Shown piece by piece: positions 1 to 7,567 of a stretch of DNA of 20,071 bases. Where the stretch lies: positions 1-20,071 of IMG/VR virus record IMGVR_UViG_3300043446_001848, one strand, 5' to 3'. Origin of the DNA: a virus. Every line of letters begins with the position of its first letter. Positions within the stretch are counted from its first letter, which is position 1. Both the position numbers and the translations under genes were made by a program. Under the pieces are notes generated by a model. That model was not told where the DNA came from, made no database searches, and was given only the letters and a program-made list of their open reading frames with translations.

Positions 1-1293
1 GATGATTACTGATTCTGTTGGAATTTCTGATGCCCACTTACTGTTGCGCCAAAAGCGATAAAGGGGTACGCGCTCTTTGAGCGCCTGTGTTGCACCAAGT
101 CCTGCAACTTCGCCGAGTTGAGTGATAGTGGTTCCTCTGAGGTTCGCTGCCGAAGCGAGAGTTGCTTTGACTTTTAGAGGGTCGTCTGCGTTAGCGAAAC
201 GAAGCGCGGTCTCTAAGTCGATAGACCCCTCTGGAAAATCTTGAAGGATTTTTGCTGCGGCTTTAGCACGTTCGCGTTGTGCTGCTAAACCAGTGAGTCC
301 TTTATCTGCGATTGCGCGTGTGGATTCTGCCGCATACTCAGAGATGCGCTTTGCCATACGCGTTGCTTTGCTATTTGAATCGAACCAGGTAGAAAACTTT
401 GACGAGTTGAATGTCGCCATTTCCGCTGATGTCAACCCTGCGTCATTACGTGCAATCTTCCCTGCAATGTCTGCAACTTCGTTGGTGACTTTTTCAATTT
501 TGTCTGTGTCTACCAGACCGCGTTCGGTAAGAACATTGGCAATCTTTTGAGAGATTCCTTTTGTTCCAATGAGTCCTTTGACTTCTTCGCCTGTCTTGGC
601 AGCCTTGTATGCCTGACCCATGTACATGGTTGGGTCTGCATAGATTTGAACTGCGGCATCCAGGAAGCCTGAGAGCAGAGAGTATTCACGAGACCCTGGA
701 GTGAAGACGAGGTCTGCCGCTCCGCGTCCAATCGTCCATGCGTGTCCGTTGATGGTGCCACGAAACTGGCGTGCTTTTTCAGCCTGGTCGTCTGCTGCTT
801 CTCCGCCCAAGAAAAATCCGCGTCCTGCATCTTTGCCTGATGCCATTGCGCCGAGTTGGGTTGATGCAAACCAGCCGTCTACACCAGCGGGGTCAGTGCC
901 AGAAAACACTTGTGACGCTGCGTTTTGTGCGATGTCTGGTGCGAACTGAAGTGCAGCAAATGTCCAGCGTGATGCAGCCTTAGCCTTGCCGTAAACGTTG
1001 CGAGCAAACCATGACTCTTTTGGTTGCGGATTTGGCTGATTGTTCTGCACATATTTCTGTGCGGATACCTGCGAAACTGCGTCGATTGCCTGTTGTGATG
1101 CGCCTGCTTTCGCCAAGTCAAGGATGACACGTGCGGGGATGTATGGGCTGTTTCGATAGATTTGTGCGGCTGCTTGTGCCTGTTGTGGTGTAACTGTTTG
1201 TTCGAACTTCTTTTGTTCGTCGATGTTGTATTTGGCGTCCCTGTTGTTTTGGTTGCTGTTTACAGGGTCAAATGCGCTGAGTCCACCGACCAT
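1..1293 (-). CDS. Large virion-associated protein (N-terminal part, cut by window edge)
   Basis: The frame is open from an ATG at 1293 to base 1 without a stop, giving 431 residues of a longer protein. It begins MVGGLSAFDPVNSNQ and is rich in Gln, Ala and Asn, with long predicted helices. I recognise no catalytic motif. The start overlaps the stop of the upstream gene by one base (TGATG), so the two are translationally coupled. Its place just after portal, together with its size and helical character, suggests an internal virion/ejection protein or another large structural protein; a tape-measure protein is possible but the region is very near portal for that. Coding is certain; function is inferred from position only. 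Confidence 0.8.
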   Translation of the reverse strand, partial: MVGGLSAFDPVNSNQNNRDAKYNIDEQKKFEQTVTPQQAQAAAQIYRNSPYIPARVILDLAKAGASQQAIDAVSQVSAQKYVQNNQPNPQPKESWFARNVYGKAKAASRWTFAALQFAPDIAQNAASQVFSGTDPAGVDGWFASTQLGAMASGKDAGRGFFLGGEAADDQAEKARQFRGTINGHAWTIGRGAADLVFTPGSREYSLLSGFLDAAVQIYADPTMYMGQAYKAAKTGEEVKGLIGTKGISQKIANVLTERGLVDTDKIEKVTNEVADIAGKIARNDAGLTSAEMATFNSSKFSTWFDSNSKATRMAKRISEYAAESTRAIADKGLTGLAAQRERAKAAAKILQDFPEGSIDLETALRFANADDPLKVKATLASAANLRGTTITQLGEVAGLGATQALKERVPLYRFWRNSKWASEIPTESVII

Positions 1294-1694
1294 CAGTATC
1301 CTTCTCGAATGTAAGAGTCGAGCATGTCAGCCAGGTCTTCTGATGGGAACTGTGCGTAGAGTGCGCGAAGTTCGTTGAGAACTGGGTCGTTGTTCCGCGG
1401 CGCAATAAAGCCTGGTGCGGTTGGGGTGCGTCCTGGACCGAATGGTGCGCCTGCGGTGAGTGGTTCCTGGGGTCGTTCTGTTGGTCGGTCGAGTGGACCG
1501 AACTGTCCTGGTGTTAGGCGTGGTGCGGTTGGTGTGGTGTCTACTGCTGCGGTTGGAGATGGTGCCATTGGGACTGCTTGCTGTGCGCGTTGTAGTGCGG
1601 CAGCCTCACCGTACTGGCTTGATGGTGCTGTTTGTACAGCGATTTTTTGTGCAGGGTTCCGTAAGTCGGAACGGTTGGGATAGTTTTTTGCCAT
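1293..1694 (-). CDS. Small proline/alanine-rich structural-region protein
   Basis: This 133-aa protein starts MAKNYPNRSDLRNP. Residues about 20-105 are a low-complexity stretch rich in Pro, Ala, Thr and Gln, and a short helical C-terminus (about 105-133, with LNELRALYAQFPSEDLADML) looks folded. Its ATG follows the portal stop directly (TAA then ATG) and its stop overlaps the next start, so it is co-translated with both. A disordered protein with a helical tail between portal and a large virion protein could be a scaffold-like or portal-associated factor. I do not recognise a family and assign no function. Confidence 0.75.
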   Translation of the reverse strand: MAKNYPNRSDLRNPAQKIAVQTAPSSQYGEAAALQRAQQAVPMAPSPTAAVDTTPTAPRLTPGQFGPLDRPTERPQEPLTAGAPFGPGRTPTAPGFIAPRNNDPVLNELRALYAQFPSEDLADMLDSYIREGY

Positions 1695-3518
1695 TTATCC
1701 GAGCCTTGATGCGAGTGAAAGTACGCTTCCTGGTGTTCCTGGTGCTTGTGCTGCTCCTGCTTGTGGTCCGCCGAGGCGGGACAGGAGACCTTCGATGCCT
1801 GCTGGTGGGGCTTGTGCTGGTGCTTCTGCACCCATTCCTGGCATGGCGAGACCTGGCATTGCTTCTGGCGAACCTGGGGCGACAGGGGTTGCCTGTCGCT
1901 TTTGGGCGCGCTCGTTGGTGCGACGCACTGCTTCGTGTAGCGGGACGTTTTCTTCGATGGTGAGTTTGGTGAGGAACGCAAGGTCGTCTGGTTGGTATGG
2001 ACCGTTCGGGTCTGCTGCCTGCGCTTGGATGGAGGACAGTAGCGCGGCTTCGACGGACTCTGCGGTGATGCGGTCCTTTTCGAGTTCTGGGTCGGTGATA
2101 AGCGGGTCTGCTTCACGCGCGGATTCTTTGGACATGAGTCCTGTGCCGAGGCGCTGACCGAGACCGACAATGAGACCATTGACGTCTGCTCCCGATGATG
2201 GGTAGTTGACATAGTGGAAATCGGTTTCCCAAATCTTGTTTGGAACGTAGTCAATCTTTCCGACAGACTGGCGTCCTGGCATGAAGAAAGACTTGGATGC
2301 TGAACCCCAATATGCTTTTTCGATTGCAATAGCAATCTTGTCTTCTTCAAGAAGTGACTGAGCAAAAATTGACTGTGCTTCTTGTACGCGGAAGTCGACG
2401 GTTGCAGACAGGATGGATTCTCCGCGGCGACCCGTGCGGATATTGGTGCCTGATTCGCCACCGAACTCTGCTGGGATTGCACCCTCCAGACGTTCCTGGC
2501 GCTCAAGTCGGTCAAGTGCAACATCTGTCTTGTAGCCAGGGTTGGACTGCAACTGCTGAATGTCGCCACCCTTGACAACACCCAACTGTCCAGTCTTGCC
2601 GTCGGCAATCTGGATGATTTCTGGGTTCTCGCCAGGGCGTGCGACAAGGTATTCGTCTGGGAAGATGCCGCGTTCAATAGCAATTTCGGTTAGTGCTTGC
2701 AGGCGTGCACGGGTGTAGTACATGCCCATGATTCCGTCGAACTGTCCGCGTGGGAGGTCGAGGGAAATGCGTTGTGGGACGACTGCGAGTGGCATGTTGG
2801 CGCGGTTTGGCATGCGCTCTAGTTCAACTACTTCGAGTCCTGCTCGTTCTTCTGGTGAGAGGCTCTCAGTGTTTTCTGGTCCCATGACACAGCACACGAT
2901 TTCGTTTTCGTCGACGTATTCGAGGATGACGTACTGGGTGTCGTAACGGACTTTGCCCATGCGGAGACGCCCAACGACCTGTTCTCCGTAGTATTGGATG
3001 AGCCATGATGCTGGCTTCATGTAGGTGAAGATGCAGTCGTCTGGCACCATGTTGTCTGGGTCGTCGGATGGTGCGGCGTAGGTGTCAAGCGGGTTGCGGG
3101 TCGCCCACTGTGGGGTCAGTGTCTTGAAGTTTGGGCGCAACATGACTGGTGCGCTGGAGTATGCGAGGAGATGGCGTGCGCGTCGACGGAGTTTCAAGTC
3201 CATCTTGTTGCTATCCCAGATGGACAGCATTGCTTTGCGTCGAGTGCGAGCAAGTTCCTTGGAACGTTCGTTTCCTTCTTTGACTGGTGGGAAGTATGGG
3301 AGCGGCATGGTTGATGCGACTCGCATGGAGGTCTGGTCGAGACCTTGAACTAGGAGGTTGGCTACAGAGGATTTTGCGTTGCGGTCAAGTTCGTTGAGTG
3401 GGACGATGATGTCGCCGTTGGCGAGGTCGCGGACGCGGCGCATTTGCGCGAGGACTGGTCCTTGTGCTTCGCGTCGTGATTTGTACAGCGCTACAATTTC
3501 TTCAACGGTTTTCGCCAC
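1695..3518 (-). CDS. Portal protein
   Basis: This 607-aa protein has the length and character of a phage portal: a helical N-terminus (MAKTVEEIVALYKSRR), a mixed core with a segment on permissive coat/portal folding (about 100-330), and a long helical wing and crown. The last 70 residues are rich in Pro, Gly, Ala and Met and contain two similar short blocks (LLSRLGG and LASRLG). Portals form the dodecameric ring at one capsid vertex through which DNA is packed. It lies 49 bp after TerL, as is usual. The start is GTG at 3518, with AGGA seven bases upstream. The call rests on position, length and overall pattern rather than on one diagnostic motif. Confidence 0.82.
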   Translation of the reverse strand: MAKTVEEIVALYKSRREAQGPVLAQMRRVRDLANGDIIVPLNELDRNAKSSVANLLVQGLDQTSMRVASTMPLPYFPPVKEGNERSKELARTRRKAMLSIWDSNKMDLKLRRRARHLLAYSSAPVMLRPNFKTLTPQWATRNPLDTYAAPSDDPDNMVPDDCIFTYMKPASWLIQYYGEQVVGRLRMGKVRYDTQYVILEYVDENEIVCCVMGPENTESLSPEERAGLEVVELERMPNRANMPLAVVPQRISLDLPRGQFDGIMGMYYTRARLQALTEIAIERGIFPDEYLVARPGENPEIIQIADGKTGQLGVVKGGDIQQLQSNPGYKTDVALDRLERQERLEGAIPAEFGGESGTNIRTGRRGESILSATVDFRVQEAQSIFAQSLLEEDKIAIAIEKAYWGSASKSFFMPGRQSVGKIDYVPNKIWETDFHYVNYPSSGADVNGLIVGLGQRLGTGLMSKESAREADPLITDPELEKDRITAESVEAALLSSIQAQAADPNGPYQPDDLAFLTKLTIEENVPLHEAVRRTNERAQKRQATPVAPGSPEAMPGLAMPGMGAEAPAQAPPAGIEGLLSRLGGPQAGAAQAPGTPGSVLSLASRLG

Positions 3519-3567
3519 TCGTCATCCTCAAAAATTTTGGTTGTGGCTTATAGCATACACAGTTGCG

Positions 3568-5607
3568 TTATATCCATGAAGGTCGCCATTGACGTGGCGG
3601 GCGTTTCACGGTGACGAGGTTTGGTGCGTGGAGGCAGGCGAACCAGAGTGCCATGGCTAGGTCAGTTCCGTTCTTTTTGTCGCGGGTCCATTTGCAGAGT
3701 TCGTCGACGAGGGCGAGTGTTTTCCAGTTGCCTCTCATGGATGGGAGTCGGAGTGCAGAGGAGCGTACGAGTGGTGGGAGGATGGCTTCGATTCCTAGGT
3801 TTTGGTCGAGTTTGTTGCGGCTGGTGGTGTGGGGGAGGATGTTGAGGGACCACATTGTTTCCCATTTGCGGACGAAGTCGTGTTGGAGGAGGAAGCGTTG
3901 GGCGGCGTTGATTTCGACGATGATGTGGGTGACGGGGTGGTTGAGGTCGTATGCGCGGTTGCACCATTCTTCGAGGATTCCTGTGTATTCCTGGGTGGTG
4001 GTGTTGTAGCCGAGGAGGTTTTCGGCGGTGAGTTTGGTGCGCTGAACATCTATAACGTGATACAGATTATGTTCTGGCTGGTACAGCATCCAGATAAGTC
4101 CCCAGAATTGGGTGGGGGAGGGGTCGATTGCGATGATGGAGATGACTGGGGGCTGAAGGTTTGGGGGTATGTATTCGGGTTGGCGTTCCTGGTCGATGCA
4201 CCCGTGATACAAGACACCGTCTTTTCCTATTCCGCCTGTTATCCAGGTGCGGTCTATGAGGTATGACTCGTCGGCGAGGTCTTCTTGTTGGTAGATGACG
4301 CGGAAGCGTTCATTGTTTGAATGTCGAAGGTACGACAAATCTTTCCACGAAAGCCTTTTGGGGTCAAGTAGTGGACCATTTGGGTAAGGAGGTGCATCAT
4401 GTCTCCGACTTTTAGGACCAGTATCCAACTCCTCGTAGTACGCCCGATAAACAATATGCTTATATTTTTGTTTCTTGGGGGGTTCAGGCTTGTCCTGCAT
4501 CGTGGTAGCCGTGACATCTTCGCCATCGTAGTCGTCTTCGTCGAACTCGTAGGTGACTTTTGATAGAACATGGGCGTAGAGGTCGCCTGCTCCTAGTCTT
4601 TGTCCTACGACTGCAAGTACGCCGCCTGGGTCGACGCGGGCTTCTGCCATTGAGTCCCATCTTTCGAGCAGTTTGTCACGGGCTGTGGATTCTCGTGCGT
4701 TTTCGGTGGAGGCAACGTCGTCAAACAAGCATAAATCGGCGCGATGTCCGATGAATTCGGCGTCAATACCGTACGCACGGACGGTTGGTTCCTTGTTGTC
4801 TAGCCCATTTCCGTCTAATTGTTCAACGATGAACTCCTCTGCACGCCACAAAGCACCTTTGTCGGAAGGTTTGAAGCGCCCGTAGTCAATGGAGAGGCAT
4901 CCCATTGCGTCTTTTGCGAGTCCTTTGCGGGCGAGTTCGGGGTCTGCGAGCATCGGGTTCGGGCGTTCTAGGGTTTCGCGGATTCGGCGGCTGTACATTT
5001 TGGCGAGGTTCTGGTTGGCGGAACCGATGAGTACGCGGATGGCGCGGTTGCGTACGATTGCCCAGACAGCAACATCATGGAATAGGGTAGATTTTCCTGC
5101 TCCTGGTGGGACGTTGAGGCAGACGAATTCTTTTTCTTCGGATTCCAACAGTTTTACAATTTCGAGGGCGGCTTCTACCTGCCACGGGGATTCCACACGC
5201 CCCAGGTAATACTCTCTAAAAAATTGGAAGTCTTCGAGTCCGCGTTTGGCTTCTTCGGTGAGACGGTCTAACGGGATGGCTGGGGGGAGGTCGCCTGCTT
5301 CTTGTAAATCCATGGCGGCTTCCCACTGACGCCCACCTTTTCTGCGTTCGAATTTGTCGAGTTCGTCTTGGGCTAGGTCTGCTTGGGCTTTGATGGCTTT
5401 CGAACGTTTGACCCAGTTATAGCCTGTGTTTTGGTGGACTCCTGCGATGCGGCAGGCGTCTTTGACGGTGTGCCCAGCGTGGATGGCTTGCCAGAATTTG
5501 GCTTTGTCGTTTGCTGGTATTTTGCGAATCCCTTGCATGAGCGAAAATAAGCGTACACGAATGGTTGCATCATGTTGTGTGTGCTGTATGCTGTCGGTCA
5601 ACTTCAT
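3568..5607 (-). CDS. terL: Terminase large subunit with N-terminal helix-turn-helix
   Basis: This 679-aa protein is the ATP-driven packaging motor and headful/cos nuclease. Walker A is VPPGAGKST at residues 166-174 and Walker B with the catalytic acidic pair is LCLFDD at 292-297. The C-terminal RNase H-like nuclease shows its acidic residues at D494 (AIDPSP), E565 (IVEIN) and D649 (TDLAMALWFA). Residues about 30-75 form a helix-turn-helix (ACRIAGVHQNTGYNWVKRSK) like those of small terminases and IS transposases, so DNA recognition may be fused to the motor. The ATG at 5607 lies eight bases after the stop of the 61-aa gene. A second in-frame ATG at residue 24 has no Shine-Dalgarno sequence. 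I see no separate TerS gene in this window. Confidence 0.95.
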   Translation of the reverse strand: MKLTDSIQHTQHDATIRVRLFSLMQGIRKIPANDKAKFWQAIHAGHTVKDACRIAGVHQNTGYNWVKRSKAIKAQADLAQDELDKFERRKGGRQWEAAMDLQEAGDLPPAIPLDRLTEEAKRGLEDFQFFREYYLGRVESPWQVEAALEIVKLLESEEKEFVCLNVPPGAGKSTLFHDVAVWAIVRNRAIRVLIGSANQNLAKMYSRRIRETLERPNPMLADPELARKGLAKDAMGCLSIDYGRFKPSDKGALWRAEEFIVEQLDGNGLDNKEPTVRAYGIDAEFIGHRADLCLFDDVASTENARESTARDKLLERWDSMAEARVDPGGVLAVVGQRLGAGDLYAHVLSKVTYEFDEDDYDGEDVTATTMQDKPEPPKKQKYKHIVYRAYYEELDTGPKSRRHDAPPYPNGPLLDPKRLSWKDLSYLRHSNNERFRVIYQQEDLADESYLIDRTWITGGIGKDGVLYHGCIDQERQPEYIPPNLQPPVISIIAIDPSPTQFWGLIWMLYQPEHNLYHVIDVQRTKLTAENLLGYNTTTQEYTGILEEWCNRAYDLNHPVTHIIVEINAAQRFLLQHDFVRKWETMWSLNILPHTTSRNKLDQNLGIEAILPPLVRSSALRLPSMRGNWKTLALVDELCKWTRDKKNGTDLAMALWFACLHAPNLVTVKRPPRQWRPSWI

Positions 5608-5614
5608 TCAAGTC

Positions 5615-5800
5615 TCATGTGCGTACCACGGTTGCAGGTGGCGGGCAGTAAACAGGGGAACCTGGGTAGACCCCCATGCGTTGATGTGGGGGAGCAGCGT
5701 CAGAAACGTAATCTGGAACAAAGGTGTCGGCTGAAATAGCCACGGCGACCTTCCGCGTGGGCGGGAACTGTGGGGGAGGCGCAATTCGGATGTTCCGCAT
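5615..5800 (-). CDS. Hypothetical protein, 61 aa, upstream of terL
   Basis: A 61-codon frame starts at ATG 5800 with GGGAG about eight bases upstream and ends seven bases before terL. The product starts MRNIRIAPPPQF, is Pro/Val/Ala-rich and has no recognised domain. Its stop lies inside what would be the terL ribosome-binding region, fitting translational coupling. The short length and biased composition leave open that it is a chance frame in the terL leader. Confidence 0.45.
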   Translation of the reverse strand: MRNIRIAPPPQFPPTRKVAVAISADTFVPDYVSDAAPPHQRMGVYPGSPVYCPPPATVVRT

Positions 5801-5894
5801 TGCGACGCTCCCGCCCTCACATTCGTTCGGTTGGGCTGCCGCGCAAACTTCGTTTGCTTGCCCGCAAAGAAGAAAGAGTTAGGAGCGCGAACGG

Positions 5895-5920
5895 GTCCAA
5901 GTCGCTGCGACCTATTGGAC
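5895..5920. other. Stem-loop in divergent region
   Basis: GTCCAA (5895-5900) pairs with TTGGAC (5915-5920), and inside it GTCG (5901-5904) pairs with CGAC (5908-5911) around a CTG loop, leaving a CTA bulge. This gives ten base pairs in all. There is no T-run on either side, so it is not a classic terminator. It could sit in the leader of the leftward packaging transcript. Confidence 0.35.
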
Positions 5921-6122
5921 ACCACCCACCCAAAACGTATAACAAACCAGACCCCGTGCCACCTCCCTGCATGGTTCAACCCAACCAACCACAAAGCCAT
6001 CAACACCAGCGATAACAAATGTGCATCCATCTCAAAACGCTATATAGGTATCCCCGTCAAGCCCGCCTCGGCAGACTCCCAGTTGAGAAAACTAACCAAC
6101 CAGTCAATTAGAAAACCCACAC

Positions 6123-6157
6123 CGCTAACAACAGCACCCAAAACGCTAACAACAGCA
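6123..6157. repeat. Two direct repeats CGCTAACAACAGCA, 21 bp apart
   Basis: The 14-mer CGCTAACAACAGCA occurs at 6123-6136 and again at 6144-6157. The 21-bp period equals two helical turns, so both copies face the same side of DNA, as operator or iteron pairs do. On the minus strand the same period is seven codons of a short hydrophobic frame (start GTG about 6167, stop 6040-6042), so a coding origin is an alternative explanation. Confidence 0.5.
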
Positions 6158-6170
6158 AGCAGTCTCACGG

Positions 6171-6188
6171 TGTTAGGGTCGCCTAACA
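6171..6188. repeat. Inverted repeat TGTTAGG-N4-CCTAACA
   Basis: Two perfect 7-bp arms are separated by GTCG and followed on the plus strand by an A-run. The T-run would precede the hairpin on the minus strand, so it does not make a standard terminator in either direction. A protein-binding dyad is the simpler reading. Confidence 0.4.
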
Positions 6189-6244
6189 AAAAAAGATATG
6201 GGGCGGGCGAACAGGTGTTTGGGGTGGGGGCGAACGGGTGTTTG

Positions 6245-6260
6245 TGTGAAAAGTGTAACA
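6245..6260. promoter_or_regulatory. CRP/GlxR-like site upstream of promoter P1
   Basis: The sequence TGTGA-N6-TAACA differs by one base from the CRP-family consensus TGTGA-N6-TCACA. Its centre is 51.5 bp upstream of the first base of the P1 -10 hexamer, placing it near -63 from the likely start. A better-matched site sits upstream of P3, which supports this weaker one. Confidence 0.4.
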
Positions 6261-6280
6261 AGATTGTAATACGGTTTGAC

Positions 6281-6309
6281 TTGCATTCTGTCGTGAGACC
6301 TGATACGCT
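6281..6309 (+). promoter_or_regulatory. Rightward early promoter P1
   Basis: The -35 is TTGCAT (6281-6286), then a 17-bp spacer, then an extended -10 TGA+TACGCT (TACGCT at 6304-6309), which fits the actinobacterial TAnnnT pattern. An overlapping TTGACT at 6276-6281 is also present. P3 repeats the same TTGACT-N19-TGATACGCTT arrangement. Transcription would start near 6316, about 43 bp before the protease start. Confidence 0.6.
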
Positions 6310-6327
6310 TGTAATTGTAAGGGAAAA

Positions 6328-6341
6328 GGGGCGAAAGCCCC
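6328..6341 (+). other. GNRA-capped hairpin in the leader of the protease gene
   Basis: GGGGC and GCCCC pair around a GAAA tetraloop, about 12 bases after the expected P1 start and 18 bases before the start codon. The Shine-Dalgarno region GAAAGGGG lies between hairpin and ATG. It may stabilise the 5' end of the mRNA or tune initiation, because the C-run after the stem could pair instead with the downstream GGGG. Confidence 0.45.
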
Positions 6342-6358
6342 CCAACGAAAGGGGACAC

Positions 6359-7144
6359 ATGACCAAGACCATCCACATGGGAGACCTCAGCGAGGTCACC
6401 CTTGCACCAGTGACGGAGGCACTGCACGCAGTCTACGCCGACCTAGCCGACCATGTCGCCAAGGTCTCGCACGGCTCCGTGACGCTCCCGCCCGTGGTGT
6501 TCGTGATTCAACGCGACTCGCGCGCGTGGGGTCACATCACCACCCGCCCAACATGGGCAACACCGTATGAGGCTCCCGATGAGGACTACGCTTACGCGCC
6601 GTTCGCGGTCTCAATCGGCGTCGGCACGGTCACCAAGTACCACGGGTTTTACGAAATCATGGTCTCGGCGGAGAATCTCGCCCGCGGTGGGCGTGATGTT
6701 TTCGGGACAGTCGCCCATGAGGTCGCCCACGCCGTCAACATCGTCCGAAATGTGGCAGATGTCGATGTAAACGGGCGACACAATAAGAAATTCAAGCAGA
6801 CCGCCGAATATTTCTTCGGTCTTACGATAGAAGAATACGCCCCCAACCATTGGGCAGGATGGACGAAAACCACCGTCGGCACTGACTGCGCCAAGAAATG
6901 GCGTGAGCAGATTCAACGGATAGACGACGCCATCGCGGTCGCCTCAGGCTACGACCAAAAGCCCGCGGGCGGTCTCACAGGCGGAGGTCTGTTCGTCGGA
7001 GGAGGCGAGACACCCAAGGGACGCGACAAGAACGCCCTCAAAGCGGTCTGCGGATGTGGGTCAATCATCAGGACATCACGACGCGCCCTCGACAAGGGCA
7101 TCACATGCGGAGGGTGTGACCAGCCTTTCATCTTCGTCGGGTGA
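6359..7144 (+). CDS. SprT-like zinc metalloprotease
   Basis: This 261-aa protein carries HEVAH at residues 120-124, the HExxH zinc-protease motif, and a likely third ligand H141 in GRHNKKF. The C-terminus has a zinc ribbon with C231-x-C233 and C250-x2-C253. This order, HExxH domain then zinc ribbon, is that of SprT/Spartan-like proteins, some of which cleave DNA-protein crosslinks. The ATG at 6359 is chosen because GAAAGGGG lies just upstream and P1 and its hairpin come just before; the frame is open further upstream but that part does not look coding. As first gene of the rightward block it is probably expressed early. Family call is firm; the target in the host is unknown. Confidence 0.85.
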   Translation: MTKTIHMGDLSEVTLAPVTEALHAVYADLADHVAKVSHGSVTLPPVVFVIQRDSRAWGHITTRPTWATPYEAPDEDYAYAPFAVSIGVGTVTKYHGFYEIMVSAENLARGGRDVFGTVAHEVAHAVNIVRNVADVDVNGRHNKKFKQTAEYFFGLTIEEYAPNHWAGWTKTTVGTDCAKKWREQIQRIDDAIAVASGYDQKPAGGLTGGGLFVGGGETPKGRDKNALKAVCGCGSIIRTSRRALDKGITCGGCDQPFIFVG

Positions 7145-7201
7145 CCCCCTCACCCGCCCCCCATCGCCTAGGGCGTGGTCTTCAATGACAGATGGGGACA
7201 A

Positions 7202-7213
7202 TGTCGTAAGACA
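7202..7213 (+). promoter_or_regulatory. TGTCNTAAGACA motif copy
   Basis: A full match (TGTCGTAAGACA) to the 12-bp near-palindrome that recurs through this block. It lies 37 bp before the start codon at 7251. The bases around it (7199-7232) resemble those around the copy at 8649-8660. Confidence 0.55.
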
Positions 7214-7250
7214 GAAACACAAACCAACCAACAAGAAAAGGGGCAAGAAA

Positions 7251-7445
7251 ATGGACAGATGGCAGAAGAAGTGCATCACCGATGAGGTGGCGCGACTGGC
7301 ACACGCAGTCAAGTATGAGCAGTGGGACAGAATCGAACGCCACTTACAGGTGCTCGGCTCCTATGTCGCACGCAATCGCAAAGCAAACAACGACCGAATC
7401 ATCGCCGAATTGCAGGAGATGATGAAAGCCAAGCGAGGAGCCTGA
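7251..7445 (+). CDS. Hypothetical protein, 64 aa, helical
   Basis: The ATG at 7251 follows AAAAGGGG at a good distance. The product starts MDRWQKKCITDEVARLAH and is strongly charged and almost wholly helical, with a possible amphipathic pair of helices (about 3-30 and 33-60). I recognise no family. It stands alone between two gaps of about 100 bp, each carrying control-like sequence, so it may be separately regulated. Confidence 0.7.
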   Translation: MDRWQKKCITDEVARLAHAVKYEQWDRIERHLQVLGSYVARNRKANNDRIIAELQEMMKAKRGA

Positions 7446-7457
7446 CCTAAGACAGGA

Positions 7458-7505
7458 GCCCCAGCCCATCGAAGGATGGCACAAGCGTCAGGGCTTGACT
7501 GGGGC
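7458..7505 (+). terminator. Nested stem-loop after the 64-aa gene
   Basis: GCCCCAG (7458-7464) can pair with CTGGGGC (7499-7505), and a smaller hairpin CCATC-GAAG-GATGG (7466-7479) lies inside. There is no T-run after it, so intrinsic termination is doubtful. It sits between a stop codon and promoter P2, where attenuation would make sense. Confidence 0.35.
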
Positions 7506-7520
7506 ACTAGCAGTCACTAG

Positions 7521-7533
7521 ACTGTGATACAGT
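7521..7533 (+). promoter_or_regulatory. Promoter P2 extended -10 with overlapping dyad
   Basis: TGA+TACAGT gives the same extended -10 as P1 and P3 (TACAGT at 7528-7533). No good -35 lies 17 bp upstream; TTGACT at 7495-7500 is too far. The -10 lies inside a perfect dyad ACTGT-GAT-ACAGT, preceded by CACTAG twice (7505-7510 and 7515-7520). A protein bound to this dyad would block the -10. A TAAGACA copy (7533-7539) follows at once. Confidence 0.45.
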
Positions 7534-7567
7534 AAGACACACCAACAACAACAACGGAGGGCAAGAA

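Larger units (their letters stand above)
5801..6244. other. Divergent intergenic control region
   Basis: About 440 bp separate the leftward packaging genes from the rightward early block. I see no convincing gene: the plus-strand frame that runs through it into the protease gene has no Shine-Dalgarno sequence and an implausible product. It holds a 6-bp hairpin (GCAAAC-TTC-GTTTGC near 5842), a longer stem-loop at 5895-5920, two 14-bp direct repeats 21 bp apart (6123-6157) and an inverted repeat at 6171-6188. The leftward promoter for the packaging genes should lie here, but I could not pick a convincing one. Confidence 0.5.

Noticed and set aside
1460-1963. Plus-strand frames opposite portal and neighbours
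   Set aside because: They are Val/Leu/Arg-rich shadows without ribosome-binding sites; the minus-strand genes are continuous and coupled.
3519-3567. Promoter between terL and portal (minus-strand TATGCT)
   Set aside because: A -10-like hexamer exists but no -35 at a proper distance, and the genes read as one operon.
5608-6030. 140-codon minus-strand frame overlapping the 61-aa gene
   Set aside because: Biased, non-protein-like composition and no Shine-Dalgarno sequence; the 61-aa frame in another phase has a better start.
6040-6167. Minus-strand hydrophobic short frame
   Set aside because: It could be a 42-aa membrane protein starting at GTG near 6167, but there is no Shine-Dalgarno sequence and the hydrophobic look comes from A/C-rich opposite-strand sequence. 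Kept only as an alternative reading of the 21-bp repeat.
5831-6358. Long upstream extension of the SprT-like frame (176 codons)
   Set aside because: The frame is open but its product is not protein-like, has no Shine-Dalgarno sequence and would span the promoter and hairpin. The ATG at 6359 has a ribosome-binding site.
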